The translations under genes were made by a program, and so were the position numbers. From contig NZ_JBHEQA010000004.1 of assembly GCF_043678055.1 (NCBI RefSeq), forward strand, positions 326,610 through 390,609: a DNA stretch of 64,000 nucleotides, written 5' to 3'. This document shows positions 51,995-61,661 of this stretch, piece by piece. This DNA is from Spongiimicrobium salis (GTDB taxonomy: Bacteria; Bacteroidota; Bacteroidia; Flavobacteriales; Flavobacteriaceae). Within the stretch, counting starts at the first letter, position 1, and every line of letters begins with the position of its first letter. The notes beneath the pieces are model-generated. The model was not told the origin of the DNA and searched no databases. It worked only from the letters and a program-made list of their open reading frames with translations.

Positions 51995-53342
51995 CAGATT
52001 TAAAACATATTTTTTTTTCAGAATCATCTTTTTGACCCTATCTCTGGGTGCATTGATTTATGTTTTCTTCAAAGGGCCAAAGTATGTCAATTACATTGGT
52101 TCAACGATACTATTGGTGTTCATATTTTTTCAAATTTCAGAGATCTTTAAATTTAGTATTGCTACTCATAATCGACTATTACTATTCTTGGAATCTATCC
52201 GTTATTCTGATTTTACATTAAAATTTTCTTCAACCAATCAACCTGGAGCCAATACTCGGGAATTGAACAATGCATTTAATGAAGTTCTGGATGCCTTCAG
52301 AAAAGAACGTACCGAAAAACAAGAAAGTATTCAATATTTAAGCACTATAGTAAAACAAGTAAATACAGGTTTACTTGCCTATAATAAAAAGGGGCACATA
52401 GAATTGGTCAATGAAAATGCGAAAAAATACCTAAGCCTGAAACAAATCAAAAATGTACAGGAACTCATGCCATTACAGCCCGAACTCTATAAAACAATTA
52501 CAGAGTTAAGACCAAATAGAAGCACACTCTTCCATAAAGAAGAAGGGGTCCAACTTGCTATAAACGCCACTTCTATAAAAATTAAAAACAAGCTCATTAA
52601 ACTTTTGGCTTTTCAAAATATTTATCCTGAGGTTCAAAAGATAGAATTGGAATCCTGGCAAAATCTCAGTAAAGTATTACGTCACGAAATCATGAACAGC
52701 ATAAATCCAATTGCCTCTCTCAATTCCACGATGCTAAACGTGCTTCATGAAGACCTAGTGCAGAAGGAAGATTATTACATTCTGGACAGTGAAAGTTATA
52801 CAGATTTAAGAGAAGGCCTTCATACGGTTGCTACTAGGACAAAAGGTTTAATACATTTCGTTAATGCTTATCAAGATTATACCAATATTCCCAAACCTCA
52901 ATTTCGTTATTTTTCGTTAAAAGCTTGTTTCAATAATGTGTCAACCCTACTTAAGACAGAACTTTCTTTTCCCCATATGAACTATAGGCAATCCGTTTCC
53001 CCTTCTGATATTCAGCTTTGGGGAGATCAAGAACTCATTGAAATGGTTATCATCAATCTAATGAAAAACGCTCTGGAATCCCTTCACAAGCACCCTCACC
53101 CCGGTATTGAACTTCGAGGTCGTAAAGCATCTGAAGATATCACCATTATTGAGGTTGTCGATAATGGAGACGGAATTATTCCAGAAGCTCTCGACAAAAT
53201 TTTTATTCCATTTTATTCAACCAAAAAAAAAGAATCTGGAATTGGCTTGAGCCTATCGAGACAGATCGTTCAAATGCATAATGGAAGTTTAAGCGTTATT
53301 TCTACGCCGGGTGTGAAAACAACTTTTACTATTAAAATTTGA
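51984..53342 (+). CDS. Membrane sensor histidine kinase paired with the sigma-54 regulator
   Basis: 452 residues. Two N-terminal membrane helices (IIFLTLSLGALIYVFF; YIGSTILLVFIFFQI) with almost no periplasmic loop are followed by a HAMP/PAS-like linker (VKQVNTGLLAYNKKGHIELVN) and a kinase core: H-box LRHEIMNSINP with His 234, N-box NLMKNALESL, G1 DNGDGI and G2 SGIGLSLSRQI. The missing sensing domain suggests it senses the membrane itself or a membrane partner such as the exporter. The gene overlaps the regulator gene by 11 bases. It converges on the type II thioesterase gene with a 24-base gap. Confidence 0.92.
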   Translation: MSFNRFKTYFFFRIIFLTLSLGALIYVFFKGPKYVNYIGSTILLVFIFFQISEIFKFSIATHNRLLLFLESIRYSDFTLKFSSTNQPGANTRELNNAFNEVLDAFRKERTEKQESIQYLSTIVKQVNTGLLAYNKKGHIELVNENAKKYLSLKQIKNVQELMPLQPELYKTITELRPNRSTLFHKEEGVQLAINATSIKIKNKLIKLLAFQNIYPEVQKIELESWQNLSKVLRHEIMNSINPIASLNSTMLNVLHEDLVQKEDYYILDSESYTDLREGLHTVATRTKGLIHFVNAYQDYTNIPKPQFRYFSLKACFNNVSTLLKTELSFPHMNYRQSVSPSDIQLWGDQELIEMVIINLMKNALESLHKHPHPGIELRGRKASEDITIIEVVDNGDGIIPEALDKIFIPFYSTKKKESGIGLSLSRQIVQMHNGSLSVISTPGVKTTFTIKI

Positions 53343-53366
53343 TCTTAGAGAGGATACTAGAATATT

Positions 53367-54119
53367 TTAACTCACTTCATTCTGAAATTCGGGGCTATGA
53401 CGCTGATTCTTTTCATCACCATACAAAGCTAAGTATATCCTATGCACCAGATTCTCTACTTCCTCGTTCAAGAAAAAATGACCTCCATTAAAATAGTGTA
53501 TTTGACAGTGTTTTTCAGTGTGTTTTTTCCATCCATCAATCTGTTCCGCAGAGAGATCTTCATCCTTTCCGACAAATACGGTAATATCATATGGTAACGG
53601 TATTACTTTTCTTTTGGTGAAATTATGGGAAGCCAACTTAAAGTCATTTCTCAATACCGGAAGAAAAAGCTCTAAAAGCTCTGGATGATCAAAGAAACTA
53701 GGAGGTGTTCCGCCCAGTTCAAGTATTTTAGATCGAAAATCCGATTCGTTTAAAAGATGGTATTTCTTTTCTTTGAGCGGTTTAACATGTGGAGCGCCAC
53801 GCCCCGAAAAAAACATGTGTATGGGAGGCTTCAATCCTTGATTACTAATTTTTTGTGCTAGCTCATAACTTAACAATGCTCCCATACTATGTCCAAAAAA
53901 AGCATAATCACCTTCACCTATTTCCACTTTTACGCGATTAAAAATATCATTGACCGCTTCCTTAATATTAGGATAAAGCGGTTCATGAATCCTAGTTCCT
54001 CTTCCTGCCAATTCTATGGGTACAAGCGTTACATTTTCATGAATTAAATATTTCCATTTGCTAAATATTACTGAAGATCCACCAGCATAGGGCAAACAAA
54101 AAAGTTTTATTTTTTTCAT
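53367..54119 (-). CDS. Type II thioesterase (NRPS editing)
   Basis: 250 residues, alpha/beta-hydrolase fold. N-terminal LFCLPYAGGSSVIF is typical of SrfAD/GrsT-type enzymes, with the nucleophile in GHSMGALLSYELA (Ser about 85), the acid in FVGKDEDLS and the His in FNGGHFFL. It removes mis-primed or stalled acyl groups from carrier domains. It lies at the end of the accessory set (serine hydrolases, oxygenases, racemase) transcribed from the right, 18 bases after the cupin/JmjC-like gene. Confidence 0.92.
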   Translation of the reverse strand: MKKIKLFCLPYAGGSSVIFSKWKYLIHENVTLVPIELAGRGTRIHEPLYPNIKEAVNDIFNRVKVEIGEGDYAFFGHSMGALLSYELAQKISNQGLKPPIHMFFSGRGAPHVKPLKEKKYHLLNESDFRSKILELGGTPPSFFDHPELLELFLPVLRNDFKLASHNFTKRKVIPLPYDITVFVGKDEDLSAEQIDGWKKHTEKHCQIHYFNGGHFFLNEEVENLVHRIYLALYGDEKNQRHSPEFQNEVS

Positions 54120-54137
54120 AAGGAAAAAATTTAAAAA

Positions 54138-55100
54138 TCAAATGGTTCTTGTTAGTTTTTGGTATAAAAAATTCATAAAAGCAAATGCGCCCAAAAAAGG
54201 AAATACAAAAGTAAGGGTGTTTACAGGCCATATTGCTTTTTTATACAACTCTCGGACAAAGAAATTCGAAAAGTCCCCCAATTTATGCCATGGACTCCTC
54301 CAACAAAATGCCAATGTATAGCCAATTTCATTGTCACTGGGAACAACAGCATGATACCAATATGGTGGTATGTATAGGGCATCTCCTTCCTCTACCTCTA
54401 CTATCAATGGCCGTAAATCTATGTTGTCATCCAAAGTATCTCCTTCTAGCTGTAATTCTTGGGTCAAAAAGTTTGAAACATATTTGGGGCGTGGTATTTC
54501 TGGGGTCAATAAGGCTACTTTTTTTGCCCCATTAACCTGGCACATCAGTGTTTCGTCAACATTATGATAATGCCACGCGGTAGCGGCATTCCTGTATATA
54601 AAGATGCGTTTATGAAAATAAGACCGCGGTCTTTTTACTTTTGACAAAAACTTAAAATTTCCAATTTCGGCATTTACTTTAGCTAGGGAGGTTCCTTCTT
54701 CAATACACTCTCCAGGGATACTAAATATTGCATCTTTTTTTTCGTGGAGCCTTTCTATAGCATCATGAAATGATGTTATTTCAGATTTTCCTTCAATATT
54801 TGTTTCTTGATTGTAATTACTATGAAAATTAGTCTTGACTTTGAAATCACTGGAGGCCGACAACCAGTATTCCTTATCTTTCCATTGATGTACTGCTGGC
54901 CAGTGTTCAACAGCATTTTTAATGAGACAGGCTTTATTTTTATGAAGCCAATTCTTTCTGAAATCAGATTCTTTTAAGGTTCTGGCATCTAGTGTTACCA
55001 CCGTTCTAGCATTGTTTAATTGAGGTATAACGTTCAGGAGTTTTTTTTCATAATCCTGAAATTTATCAATTTTTTTTTCCTCAATACTATAATTTTCCAT
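54138..55100 (-). CDS. Cupin_8/JmjC-like oxygenase with C-terminal membrane helix
   Basis: 320 residues. Core motifs of the JmjC-like cupin_8 family: WHYHNVDETLMCQVNGAKKV (about 189-208) with a His cluster where the Fe(II)-binding HxD/E is expected, then EEGDALYIPPYWYHAVVP with the distal His. The usual HxD reads HYH here, so the ligand set is uncertain. The family hydroxylates protein or peptide residues with 2-oxoglutarate. Unusually, the last 40 residues carry a membrane-spanning segment (VNTLTFVFPFLGAFAFMNFLY), which would anchor it at the inner membrane. It sits between the racemase and the thioesterase genes. Confidence 0.75.
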   Translation of the reverse strand: MENYSIEEKKIDKFQDYEKKLLNVIPQLNNARTVVTLDARTLKESDFRKNWLHKNKACLIKNAVEHWPAVHQWKDKEYWLSASSDFKVKTNFHSNYNQETNIEGKSEITSFHDAIERLHEKKDAIFSIPGECIEEGTSLAKVNAEIGNFKFLSKVKRPRSYFHKRIFIYRNAATAWHYHNVDETLMCQVNGAKKVALLTPEIPRPKYVSNFLTQELQLEGDTLDDNIDLRPLIVEVEEGDALYIPPYWYHAVVPSDNEIGYTLAFCWRSPWHKLGDFSNFFVRELYKKAIWPVNTLTFVFPFLGAFAFMNFLYQKLTRTI

Positions 55101-55145
55101 TGGTCTACTTTTAAATTAAATTGATGTTATCTCTTGTTGATTTCC

Positions 55146-55931
55146 TCAACGCTCTGCAGTGCTCAAGAGCTTTTCCTTCACTCTAGCCTCTCGTATTAGT
55201 GCAGAAGCCATTATACTTGTAGAGTCTACAAGCATAATATGTTTTTCTTCATATTCCTTAAGAAGTAATGAGAGTTCAGTACAACCCAAAATAACAATGT
55301 CCGTATTACGACTCTTAAAAAATTGAATTGCCTGGTTCCACAAAAGCAATACTTCTTTTGAAATGCGATTAGGTTTGGACTTTATACCAAATTCCTTATC
55401 ATAAATCAATCTATGGATTACTTTTTTTTGAAATTCAATTTCCGGAACTACTGGGGTATATCCATTTTCTATAAGTAAATCCTGATACAGACCCGATCTA
55501 ATTGTTCCGTTAGTTGCCATTATGCCTACTTTGGTACTTTTGGCGCATTTGCTCTTTATGAACTTGCATGTCTCTGTTGGCATGTTCAATAATTTGGCAT
55601 TAAACTTCCGTAGTTGGAGTTGTCGAAGAATTTCATTATAAATTTTAGGACAATGACTTGTATTGCAAGCTATCCCTATTATCTCAGCACCTGCGAGTTC
55701 CAATTTTTTAATAGATTCAGCAATCTTAAATGCTGGATTATCTAAATTCTCATTTTCAAGATATTGCGTTCTATCGATCATCTCTTTCGGAAAAGACATT
55801 AAGATAACGGATAAATGATCCTGATCTCTGTTGGCCTTTGTTTGCGATGTTATGGAATCGTATAGGGCTATTCCTGCTTTAGGTCCCATGCCCCCCAAAA
55901 TTCCAATCGTTTTTTCGTCTATAGGTTTCAT
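55146..55931 (-). CDS. Aspartate/glutamate racemase-family protein
   Basis: 261 residues. Family motifs are IGILGGMGPKAG at the N-terminus, the two catalytic cysteines in IACNTSH (about residue 89) and LGCTELS (about 218), with a third motif MATNGTIRSGLY. It interconverts L- and D-Asp or Glu without cofactor. Only 15 bases separate it from the TauD-type oxygenase gene upstream. Neighbours point to an acidic amino acid as building block: the large NRPS has an Asx-like adenylation pocket. The NRPS already has an epimerisation domain, so the racemase may supply a further D-Asp, or self-protect. Confidence 0.88.
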   Translation of the reverse strand: MKPIDEKTIGILGGMGPKAGIALYDSITSQTKANRDQDHLSVILMSFPKEMIDRTQYLENENLDNPAFKIAESIKKLELAGAEIIGIACNTSHCPKIYNEILRQLQLRKFNAKLLNMPTETCKFIKSKCAKSTKVGIMATNGTIRSGLYQDLLIENGYTPVVPEIEFQKKVIHRLIYDKEFGIKSKPNRISKEVLLLWNQAIQFFKSRNTDIVILGCTELSLLLKEYEEKHIMLVDSTSIMASALIREARVKEKLLSTAER

Positions 55932-55946
55932 AGCAAATCCCTTCTT

Positions 55947-56927
55947 TTACTCAGACATCGCTACTACTACCTTTCTATCTCCTTTGAAAGGATTTCTTCC
56001 ATGGGCTATAAGTTCATTATCTACCATTAGCAATTCGTTCCTATCCCATTGAGGTGCAACGGTCACTATTTCTATAGTCTCTAAGATTTTTTGTATTACT
56101 TCCGAAGGTATTATTGTTCCATCCCCATAGGTGACGTACATGGGAAAGTTTTCTGGAGATTCATACATTAACAACATCGTTTCATATAATTCATCACCCA
56201 AATGCAATGGATGGAACTGATCAATTTGATTGAACCAAACCGATTCATTTGTCGTTCTGTGTTGAAGAATCCCTTTGCTTGATTGTTTTACATGTAATAA
56301 ATCATTTTCTTTCCAGGAAAAGTCGATATCATATGATGTACAATAATTTTCCAGTTCTTGTTTGTCATTTGTCTCAAAAGTATCCATCCAGGAGGGGCCC
56401 ATGCCGGTCCCCCCATGTAGGTTTCTGACATAAGTAACTCCTTTTCGACCAATTTCAGATACTATCTCTTTATCCATTTTTTGTAGTATTGTCCTACTAT
56501 CGGCCAATAAAGTTTCTCCTCCCATTTGAGCAGGAGTAATACAACTAAAGAAGATTTTACCAGGCCACTTTTTGGAATATGAAAGCTCATTATGCATCGT
56601 TATTTTTTGAGAAGCATCATATTCTGTAGAAGTATATACACTTCCTGTTAACTTGGTACGCGGAGAATTCCCATCAATATAGCTTAAAAACTTGGTGGAA
56701 ATGGAATGTGTTATTTCTTGAAAACTATCTATAGAATCTATGGCAACGCCCCTGAATTTTATGGCCCCATGTACCATTAAATTATTTTCAATAAGTTCTT
56801 TGTTTTTTCTATAAAATGAAATGAACTCTTCTTTTGAAAGGTCGGCCAAAATAATTTCTATAGGTAATGAAGTGGTATGGTCATATACCCCTCTCTCCTG
56901 TTTAAGGAATGTTTTTAATTGATCCAT
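55947..56927 (-). CDS. TauD/SyrP-like Fe(II)/2-oxoglutarate oxygenase
   Basis: 326 residues. The iron site reads HNE at 112-114 (MHNELSYSKKWP), followed by FFSCITPAQMGGETLLADSR, and the distal His at 309 (ELIAHGRNPFKGDRKV), with arginines for 2-oxoglutarate just after. The HNE plus the PA-x-GGET-x-x-ADSR pattern matches SyrP-type enzymes that beta-hydroxylate Asp held on an NRPS carrier, and related Asn oxygenases. With the Asx-type adenylation pocket this suggests a hydroxy-Asx residue in the product. It lies between the serine hydrolase (about 150 bases upstream) and the racemase gene (15 bases downstream). Confidence 0.88.
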   Translation of the reverse strand: MDQLKTFLKQERGVYDHTTSLPIEIILADLSKEEFISFYRKNKELIENNLMVHGAIKFRGVAIDSIDSFQEITHSISTKFLSYIDGNSPRTKLTGSVYTSTEYDASQKITMHNELSYSKKWPGKIFFSCITPAQMGGETLLADSRTILQKMDKEIVSEIGRKGVTYVRNLHGGTGMGPSWMDTFETNDKQELENYCTSYDIDFSWKENDLLHVKQSSKGILQHRTTNESVWFNQIDQFHPLHLGDELYETMLLMYESPENFPMYVTYGDGTIIPSEVIQKILETIEIVTVAPQWDRNELLMVDNELIAHGRNPFKGDRKVVVAMSE

Positions 56928-57078
56928 AAGTAAATTGATTTAATATTATTTGCTGATCGTTGAAGCTTAACCAGCTAGATGAAATCATAGTATAAAGAAT
57001 ATAATACTTTGATTTTTGAAGTGTATTAAAAGAAAGGGGACACTTTGTAAGATTATGGTTGTGTTATCATATTTCTCT

Positions 57079-58428
57079 TTACAGTGCCAAAATACGTTTT
57101 ACTATTTTTTCTCCTTTTTCTTCAAATACTTGGGACAATTCCCGTAAATTATCTTTTTTCAAGTTGCCCTTTTCTTTTAGGGAGATTAGCTGTCTAAACA
57201 TTTCGGATTCGCCGTCTTCCCTATATACCCGTATCATGTCAAGAGTAACTGGATAAAAAGTCTGAAAATCTGGATTATATAGGTCTAAATCAAAACCACT
57301 GGTGAGTTCATTGATTCGCGCCAACATAGTCTTTCCTAAGTCGCTATTGGTAAAATACACAAATCCCCGTTTACTTTTAATAGAGTACAAAAACTCGGCT
57401 TTATAGCCAAAATTACTCCCACTGAAGCCCACAATAGTATCATTCGGTAATACTTTTAATTCAAGTCCAGAACTCATAGAAACATTGATATCTCCAAATT
57501 CATATAATTTGACTATGGGTTTCTGTAATTCGGCAACACTCTTTTTCGATACTAAACTTCCATCAAAAAAAGATACTATTAACTTGGCATAATCGCCTGC
57601 AGTAGTATGGATCAATCCTCCTGGTATTTTGTCTTCTTTGGTAAGCATATATTTCCTTTGCTCTCCTCCTAAAACACCGTGTCCAAAAGCATAATTGTCC
57701 GTTGCTCCCCTTGTTTTCACATTATCCCCGGATTTATCGGCTATTTCCATGACCGTATTTTTTAATCCAAGCGGTTTTAGAACCATTCTAGTGATATAGT
57801 CAAAATATTGCTCATTCAAAATAACTTCCACTGCGGAGGCCAAATACTCAAATCCTTCACCAGAATACACGAATTTTTCTCCTGGATCACTTAAGAATTC
57901 CAAAACATCAGGGTCGTTATAACGTTTCCAATTCTCAATTCCCGAGGTATGGCTCAATATCATTCTTGTAGTGACCAACTTTGTCCTTTTATCATGATCT
58001 AATTTTTCATAACTCTTTAAATAATGGGAAATTGGCTTGTCCAAATCCAGGCGACCTTCTTCTACAAGTTGATAGATTACAGATATAAGAAAAGGCTTGG
58101 TTAAAGAGCATGCTTCAAACACTGTGTTTTCATCTGCCTTTATTTTCTTATCCATTTGTTTGTAACCGTAAACATTTGAAAAAACGACCTTATTGTCTTC
58201 GATTACCGCCAAAGAAATTGCCGGTACTCCAGACATATTTCTCAAATGTTCTATCTCCTTATTAAATTCGGATACCTTAATCTGTTTTCCTTTCGTTATA
58301 AACGATTTGTCTTGTTGTGCATTTCCCAGCTGTGCAATCCCCATACATATGAGGAGAGTAAATAAAAAATGTCCTTTCGAAAAGGTATTCTTTACATGTT
58401 TTTCGATTTTCAAATAGTTGTCCTTCAT
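57079..58428 (-). CDS. Periplasmic beta-lactamase-family serine hydrolase
   Basis: About 449 residues from the ATG at 58428, preferred over a longer frame because it opens the signal segment HFLFTLLICMGIAQLGNAQ. Class C/PBP-type motifs: SxxK in SLTK (Ser 108, Lys 111), the Tyr motif YSG at 188-190 replacing YxN, and FSGSNFG in the place of KTG. No membrane helix follows the catalytic domain, so a soluble or envelope-bound periplasmic enzyme. It could hydrolyse or trim the exported peptide, or protect against it. It lies directly downstream (about 60 bases) of the fused peptidase-ABC gene, a paralogue of that protein's N-terminal half. Confidence 0.85.
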   Translation of the reverse strand: MKDNYLKIEKHVKNTFSKGHFLFTLLICMGIAQLGNAQQDKSFITKGKQIKVSEFNKEIEHLRNMSGVPAISLAVIEDNKVVFSNVYGYKQMDKKIKADENTVFEACSLTKPFLISVIYQLVEEGRLDLDKPISHYLKSYEKLDHDKRTKLVTTRMILSHTSGIENWKRYNDPDVLEFLSDPGEKFVYSGEGFEYLASAVEVILNEQYFDYITRMVLKPLGLKNTVMEIADKSGDNVKTRGATDNYAFGHGVLGGEQRKYMLTKEDKIPGGLIHTTAGDYAKLIVSFFDGSLVSKKSVAELQKPIVKLYEFGDINVSMSSGLELKVLPNDTIVGFSGSNFGYKAEFLYSIKSKRGFVYFTNSDLGKTMLARINELTSGFDLDLYNPDFQTFYPVTLDMIRVYREDGESEMFRQLISLKEKGNLKKDNLRELSQVFEEKGEKIVKRILAL

Positions 58429-58490
58429 GATTTTTAAATTAAATTGATATGATTTACAATAAGTATTCGTGAGGTTAATGACGTTGTAGG

Positions 58491-61400
58491 TCATTTGGGT
58501 AATTCATAAAGCAAGAAATCATCATTGCAGAGTTTCAATTGCCCTTGATCCATTTTCATTACTTTATCCGCTATCTCGAAATAATGATCATCATGGGTTA
58601 TTGCTATAACAATTTTTCCGTTTCTCTTCATTTCAGGCAGCAAAGTTTTATAGAAGAAATTACGATGAACAGGATCCTGATCAGCAGCTAATTCATCAAA
58701 GAGATAAATAGGAGAATCTTCCAAAAAACACTGTAATAGGGCTAAACGTTTTCTTTGACCACCAGATAAATCAATAGTACTGTAGGTATTATTTTCAATC
58801 TGTACTTTTTCTGCAAGATCCAATCGCTTTAAAATTCCCTGTACTTTCCCTTCTTCCGCCGCTGTATTTACGTTGTAAAGTTTTTCAAATAAATAAGATG
58901 GGCTGAACACTGTAGAAAAATATTCCCCCAATTCGCTACTTTCAATAGGTATTCCGTTAATTTTAAACTCTCCATGGGTTGCTTCATAGAGGCCTGTAAG
59001 CAATTTGGCAAAGGTGGTTTTTCCACTTCCATTCCCTCCAATAATGAAAAGAATTTCTCCTTTTTCTACCTTAAGATCTATTGGACCAACTTCAAAAGCA
59101 GTTTGACCATGACCGTATTTAAAACTTACTCCCTTCGCTTCAATACTTTCAACATCTAATACTTTGGTATGCTGTACTTCCAACATTTTGTTTTTGGTAG
59201 ATACCTCTCCCAAAAATTTATGGATTCTATTCCATGCCACCCTAATTTCCATAAAAATGGGTACGGCATCAACAATACGATTGATAGGTCCTATGAGGTA
59301 AAGCAATACTACCACAAAATTTAAAACAGTATAAATCTTTATACTTGGAAAAAATTCAGGAATACCAAAAGCTACCAACCCTAATAGCAGAATAAGAATC
59401 AATTCACCGACCAGAAATGCATTTACGAAATGAATATCGGCAATAAGTGTTTTCTTCCGATACGTATCTGCACTATTGGCTATATCCTGCTTAAATTCTT
59501 GTCGTTTTTTGCGTTGTAGGCTAATTTCTTTATAGCCTTCAATCATTCCACTTACCAAATTCATGAACACATTACGTTCATCACGGGCCTCTTCAAAGTA
59601 CACATTTGTTCGTTTTACCTGATATTGGAAAAGCGTAACCATAATCAGTATAAAGAAAATAACGACCAAAGCGCCCCAGAAGGCAATGGAAGTTAGATAA
59701 AGAAAGGCACCCAATGCGGTTATTGTACTAGTAAAAACATTCATAAACGTATGTGTAGCACCTCCAACCACAGTCACATCGTCATTAAGAGCGGTATACA
59801 CCCTTCCTTTTTCAATTTTTTCAAACTTCTGAAAAGAAGAAGACAAAATTTTAGTAATGAGCTGTAATCGTAAATCATACACTAATCCTCTTGTAAACCC
59901 AACCAAATTTATTTGAACAAATCTTCTTCCCAATAAGTATACACCTAAAGTCAATGAAAAATAAAGAAGAATATATTCAAAGGGAATATCCGAACCTATG
60001 GCCGAAGTAACCATGATTATGACAACCACATTGGCAACTCCAGATAAAATACTCATCAATAAAAGTTGAGGACCAATTCGCTTATATTCATTCTCATGTG
60101 GAAAGAACAAACTGATCAGATGAGCAACATAGCTTATGGCAATAGCTGCAATGGTCAAATCAACAAAACTGGAAAAACTTATAGGTGTCCAGATCAATAT
60201 CGTATTCCAATCGAATTTGGCCATGGCCATCGGAAGAAGATATAAGCCATATAAAAAAGGGATTACCTTGACTATTGCTAATACATATCGTTTTAATTTT
60301 ACCGAGGACAGTCCTTCATACTTCCTTTTTCCTTTTACCACATCTATAATTAGCCATATCAGAAAGGCCAAAACAGCAAAAATGTAGATTCCAATGGTCA
60401 TAGAAAGAATCGAAAAAGTTTTATCATTTCTATCTCCTGGATCAAAATCAATTTCCGTTGAACGCTGTGTCAATACTTTCATAATTATATCGCCAATAAT
60501 AGGCGTATAAGTGCTATTGGAATTTGCTAGTACGCCTACCCCGATCCCCTGTTTAGGTTTTAAAATAAGATGGGAAGTAAAATTTGGATTCTGTCCACTA
60601 TGCTGTATTTCTTCCGTACCATTTAAAGACACTTCCCAACCCATGGCATATGCAGACATATTATGAAGAGGCACTTTTCTGTCCCTTTCTTGGGTCAAAA
60701 GCATCAAATCATATAATTCAGATGGTATGATGCCTAATTGCAGCTTCAACCATTTCGCTATATCTACGGAATTAGAAATAACGTAGCCCGCTGCATTATT
60801 TCCTTTAAATCTGGGCGCATTATATGTTCTCGGTTTAAAAAAACCAATCTTATATCCTTTTGAAAAAAAAGTGGTATCGATAGGAGTACCAATGGTTGTA
60901 CTTGTTAAACCCAAAGGCCTTATTATACTTTCCTTGAGATAATCTTCAAATGTTTCTCCACTTACTTTTTGAATGATGAGCGCCAATACGTCATAGTTGA
61001 TAGTAGCATATTCAAACTTCTCACCTGGATAATGTTTTAGTTCTTGTCCTACTAAATTTTGTACCGTATGTTCTAGTGCATTTTCATCATTACCTTCCGG
61101 TATTTTAGAAATGGTTGTCCATGGTATTCCAGTCGTGTGATGTAGTAACTGTTGAATAGTGATTTCTACCTTTTCCCTTTCATACATCAAACTTAACCAT
61201 GGTACGTACTTTGAAACTTTATCTTCTAAATCTATTTTTTTCTCCTTTACCAATCGCATTACGGCCAAAGCGGTAAAAGCCTTGCTACAAGACCCCAGTT
61301 CAAATAGTGTATTTGAGCTTACAGGTATCTCTTCTTCCACATTTGCGAAGCCATAGTTTCTTACTATTTCTTGATTATCCTGTACAATAACAACGCTAAG

Positions 61401-61565
61401 TCCGGGAATATCCCCCTTCTGCATTAGATGCATTACTTCCTGATCAATCTGTTCCAAAAGTTCATTCGTATCCAAGGATTGTGACAAAACAACCTGACTT
61501 GAAAAAAAGCAAAATAGTATTGCTTTTAAAAGAAGGATAATATTAAGTTTTACTTGTGTATTCAT
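58491..61565 (-). CDS. Beta-lactamase-like peptidase fused to a cyclic-peptide-type ABC exporter
   Basis: About 1024 residues from the ATG at 61565 (an upstream in-frame ATG at 61661 would add 32 residues before the signal peptide). Signal segment LNIILLLKAILFCFF; serine peptidase of class C beta-lactamase fold at 35-370 with SCSK (Ser 92, Lys 95), Tyr 186 in EYATIN and HSG (322-324); three membrane helices at about 388-408, 427-448 and 466-487; then a half ABC exporter (six helices, about 500-775) with ATPase motifs GGNGSGKT (843-850), LSGGQ (933-937), FDE (956-958) and His 991. The peptidase-plus-three-helices part matches the ClbP/XcnG prodrug peptidases, and joining it to an ABC exporter matches ZmaM-type proteins. 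Predicted role: export and periplasmic cleavage of the NRPS product. Confidence 0.88.
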   Translation of the reverse strand: MNTQVKLNIILLLKAILFCFFSSQVVLSQSLDTNELLEQIDQEVMHLMQKGDIPGLSVVIVQDNQEIVRNYGFANVEEEIPVSSNTLFELGSCSKAFTALAVMRLVKEKKIDLEDKVSKYVPWLSLMYEREKVEITIQQLLHHTTGIPWTTISKIPEGNDENALEHTVQNLVGQELKHYPGEKFEYATINYDVLALIIQKVSGETFEDYLKESIIRPLGLTSTTIGTPIDTTFFSKGYKIGFFKPRTYNAPRFKGNNAAGYVISNSVDIAKWLKLQLGIIPSELYDLMLLTQERDRKVPLHNMSAYAMGWEVSLNGTEEIQHSGQNPNFTSHLILKPKQGIGVGVLANSNSTYTPIIGDIIMKVLTQRSTEIDFDPGDRNDKTFSILSMTIGIYIFAVLAFLIWLIIDVVKGKRKYEGLSSVKLKRYVLAIVKVIPFLYGLYLLPMAMAKFDWNTILIWTPISFSSFVDLTIAAIAISYVAHLISLFFPHENEYKRIGPQLLLMSILSGVANVVVIIMVTSAIGSDIPFEYILLYFSLTLGVYLLGRRFVQINLVGFTRGLVYDLRLQLITKILSSSFQKFEKIEKGRVYTALNDDVTVVGGATHTFMNVFTSTITALGAFLYLTSIAFWGALVVIFFILIMVTLFQYQVKRTNVYFEEARDERNVFMNLVSGMIEGYKEISLQRKKRQEFKQDIANSADTYRKKTLIADIHFVNAFLVGELILILLLGLVAFGIPEFFPSIKIYTVLNFVVVLLYLIGPINRIVDAVPIFMEIRVAWNRIHKFLGEVSTKNKMLEVQHTKVLDVESIEAKGVSFKYGHGQTAFEVGPIDLKVEKGEILFIIGGNGSGKTTFAKLLTGLYEATHGEFKINGIPIESSELGEYFSTVFSPSYLFEKLYNVNTAAEEGKVQGILKRLDLAEKVQIENNTYSTIDLSGGQRKRLALLQCFLEDSPIYLFDELAADQDPVHRNFFYKTLLPEMKRNGKIVIAITHDDHYFEIADKVMKMDQGQLKLCNDDFLLYELPK

Positions 61566-61661
61566 ATAGCATGTATAGGTCAAATGATCCTTAGAAGTAT
61601 TGACTATTAAAGTTTTGTTTAAAAAGTAAAATACAAATGTAGAAGTGCGTATTGTCGGCAA

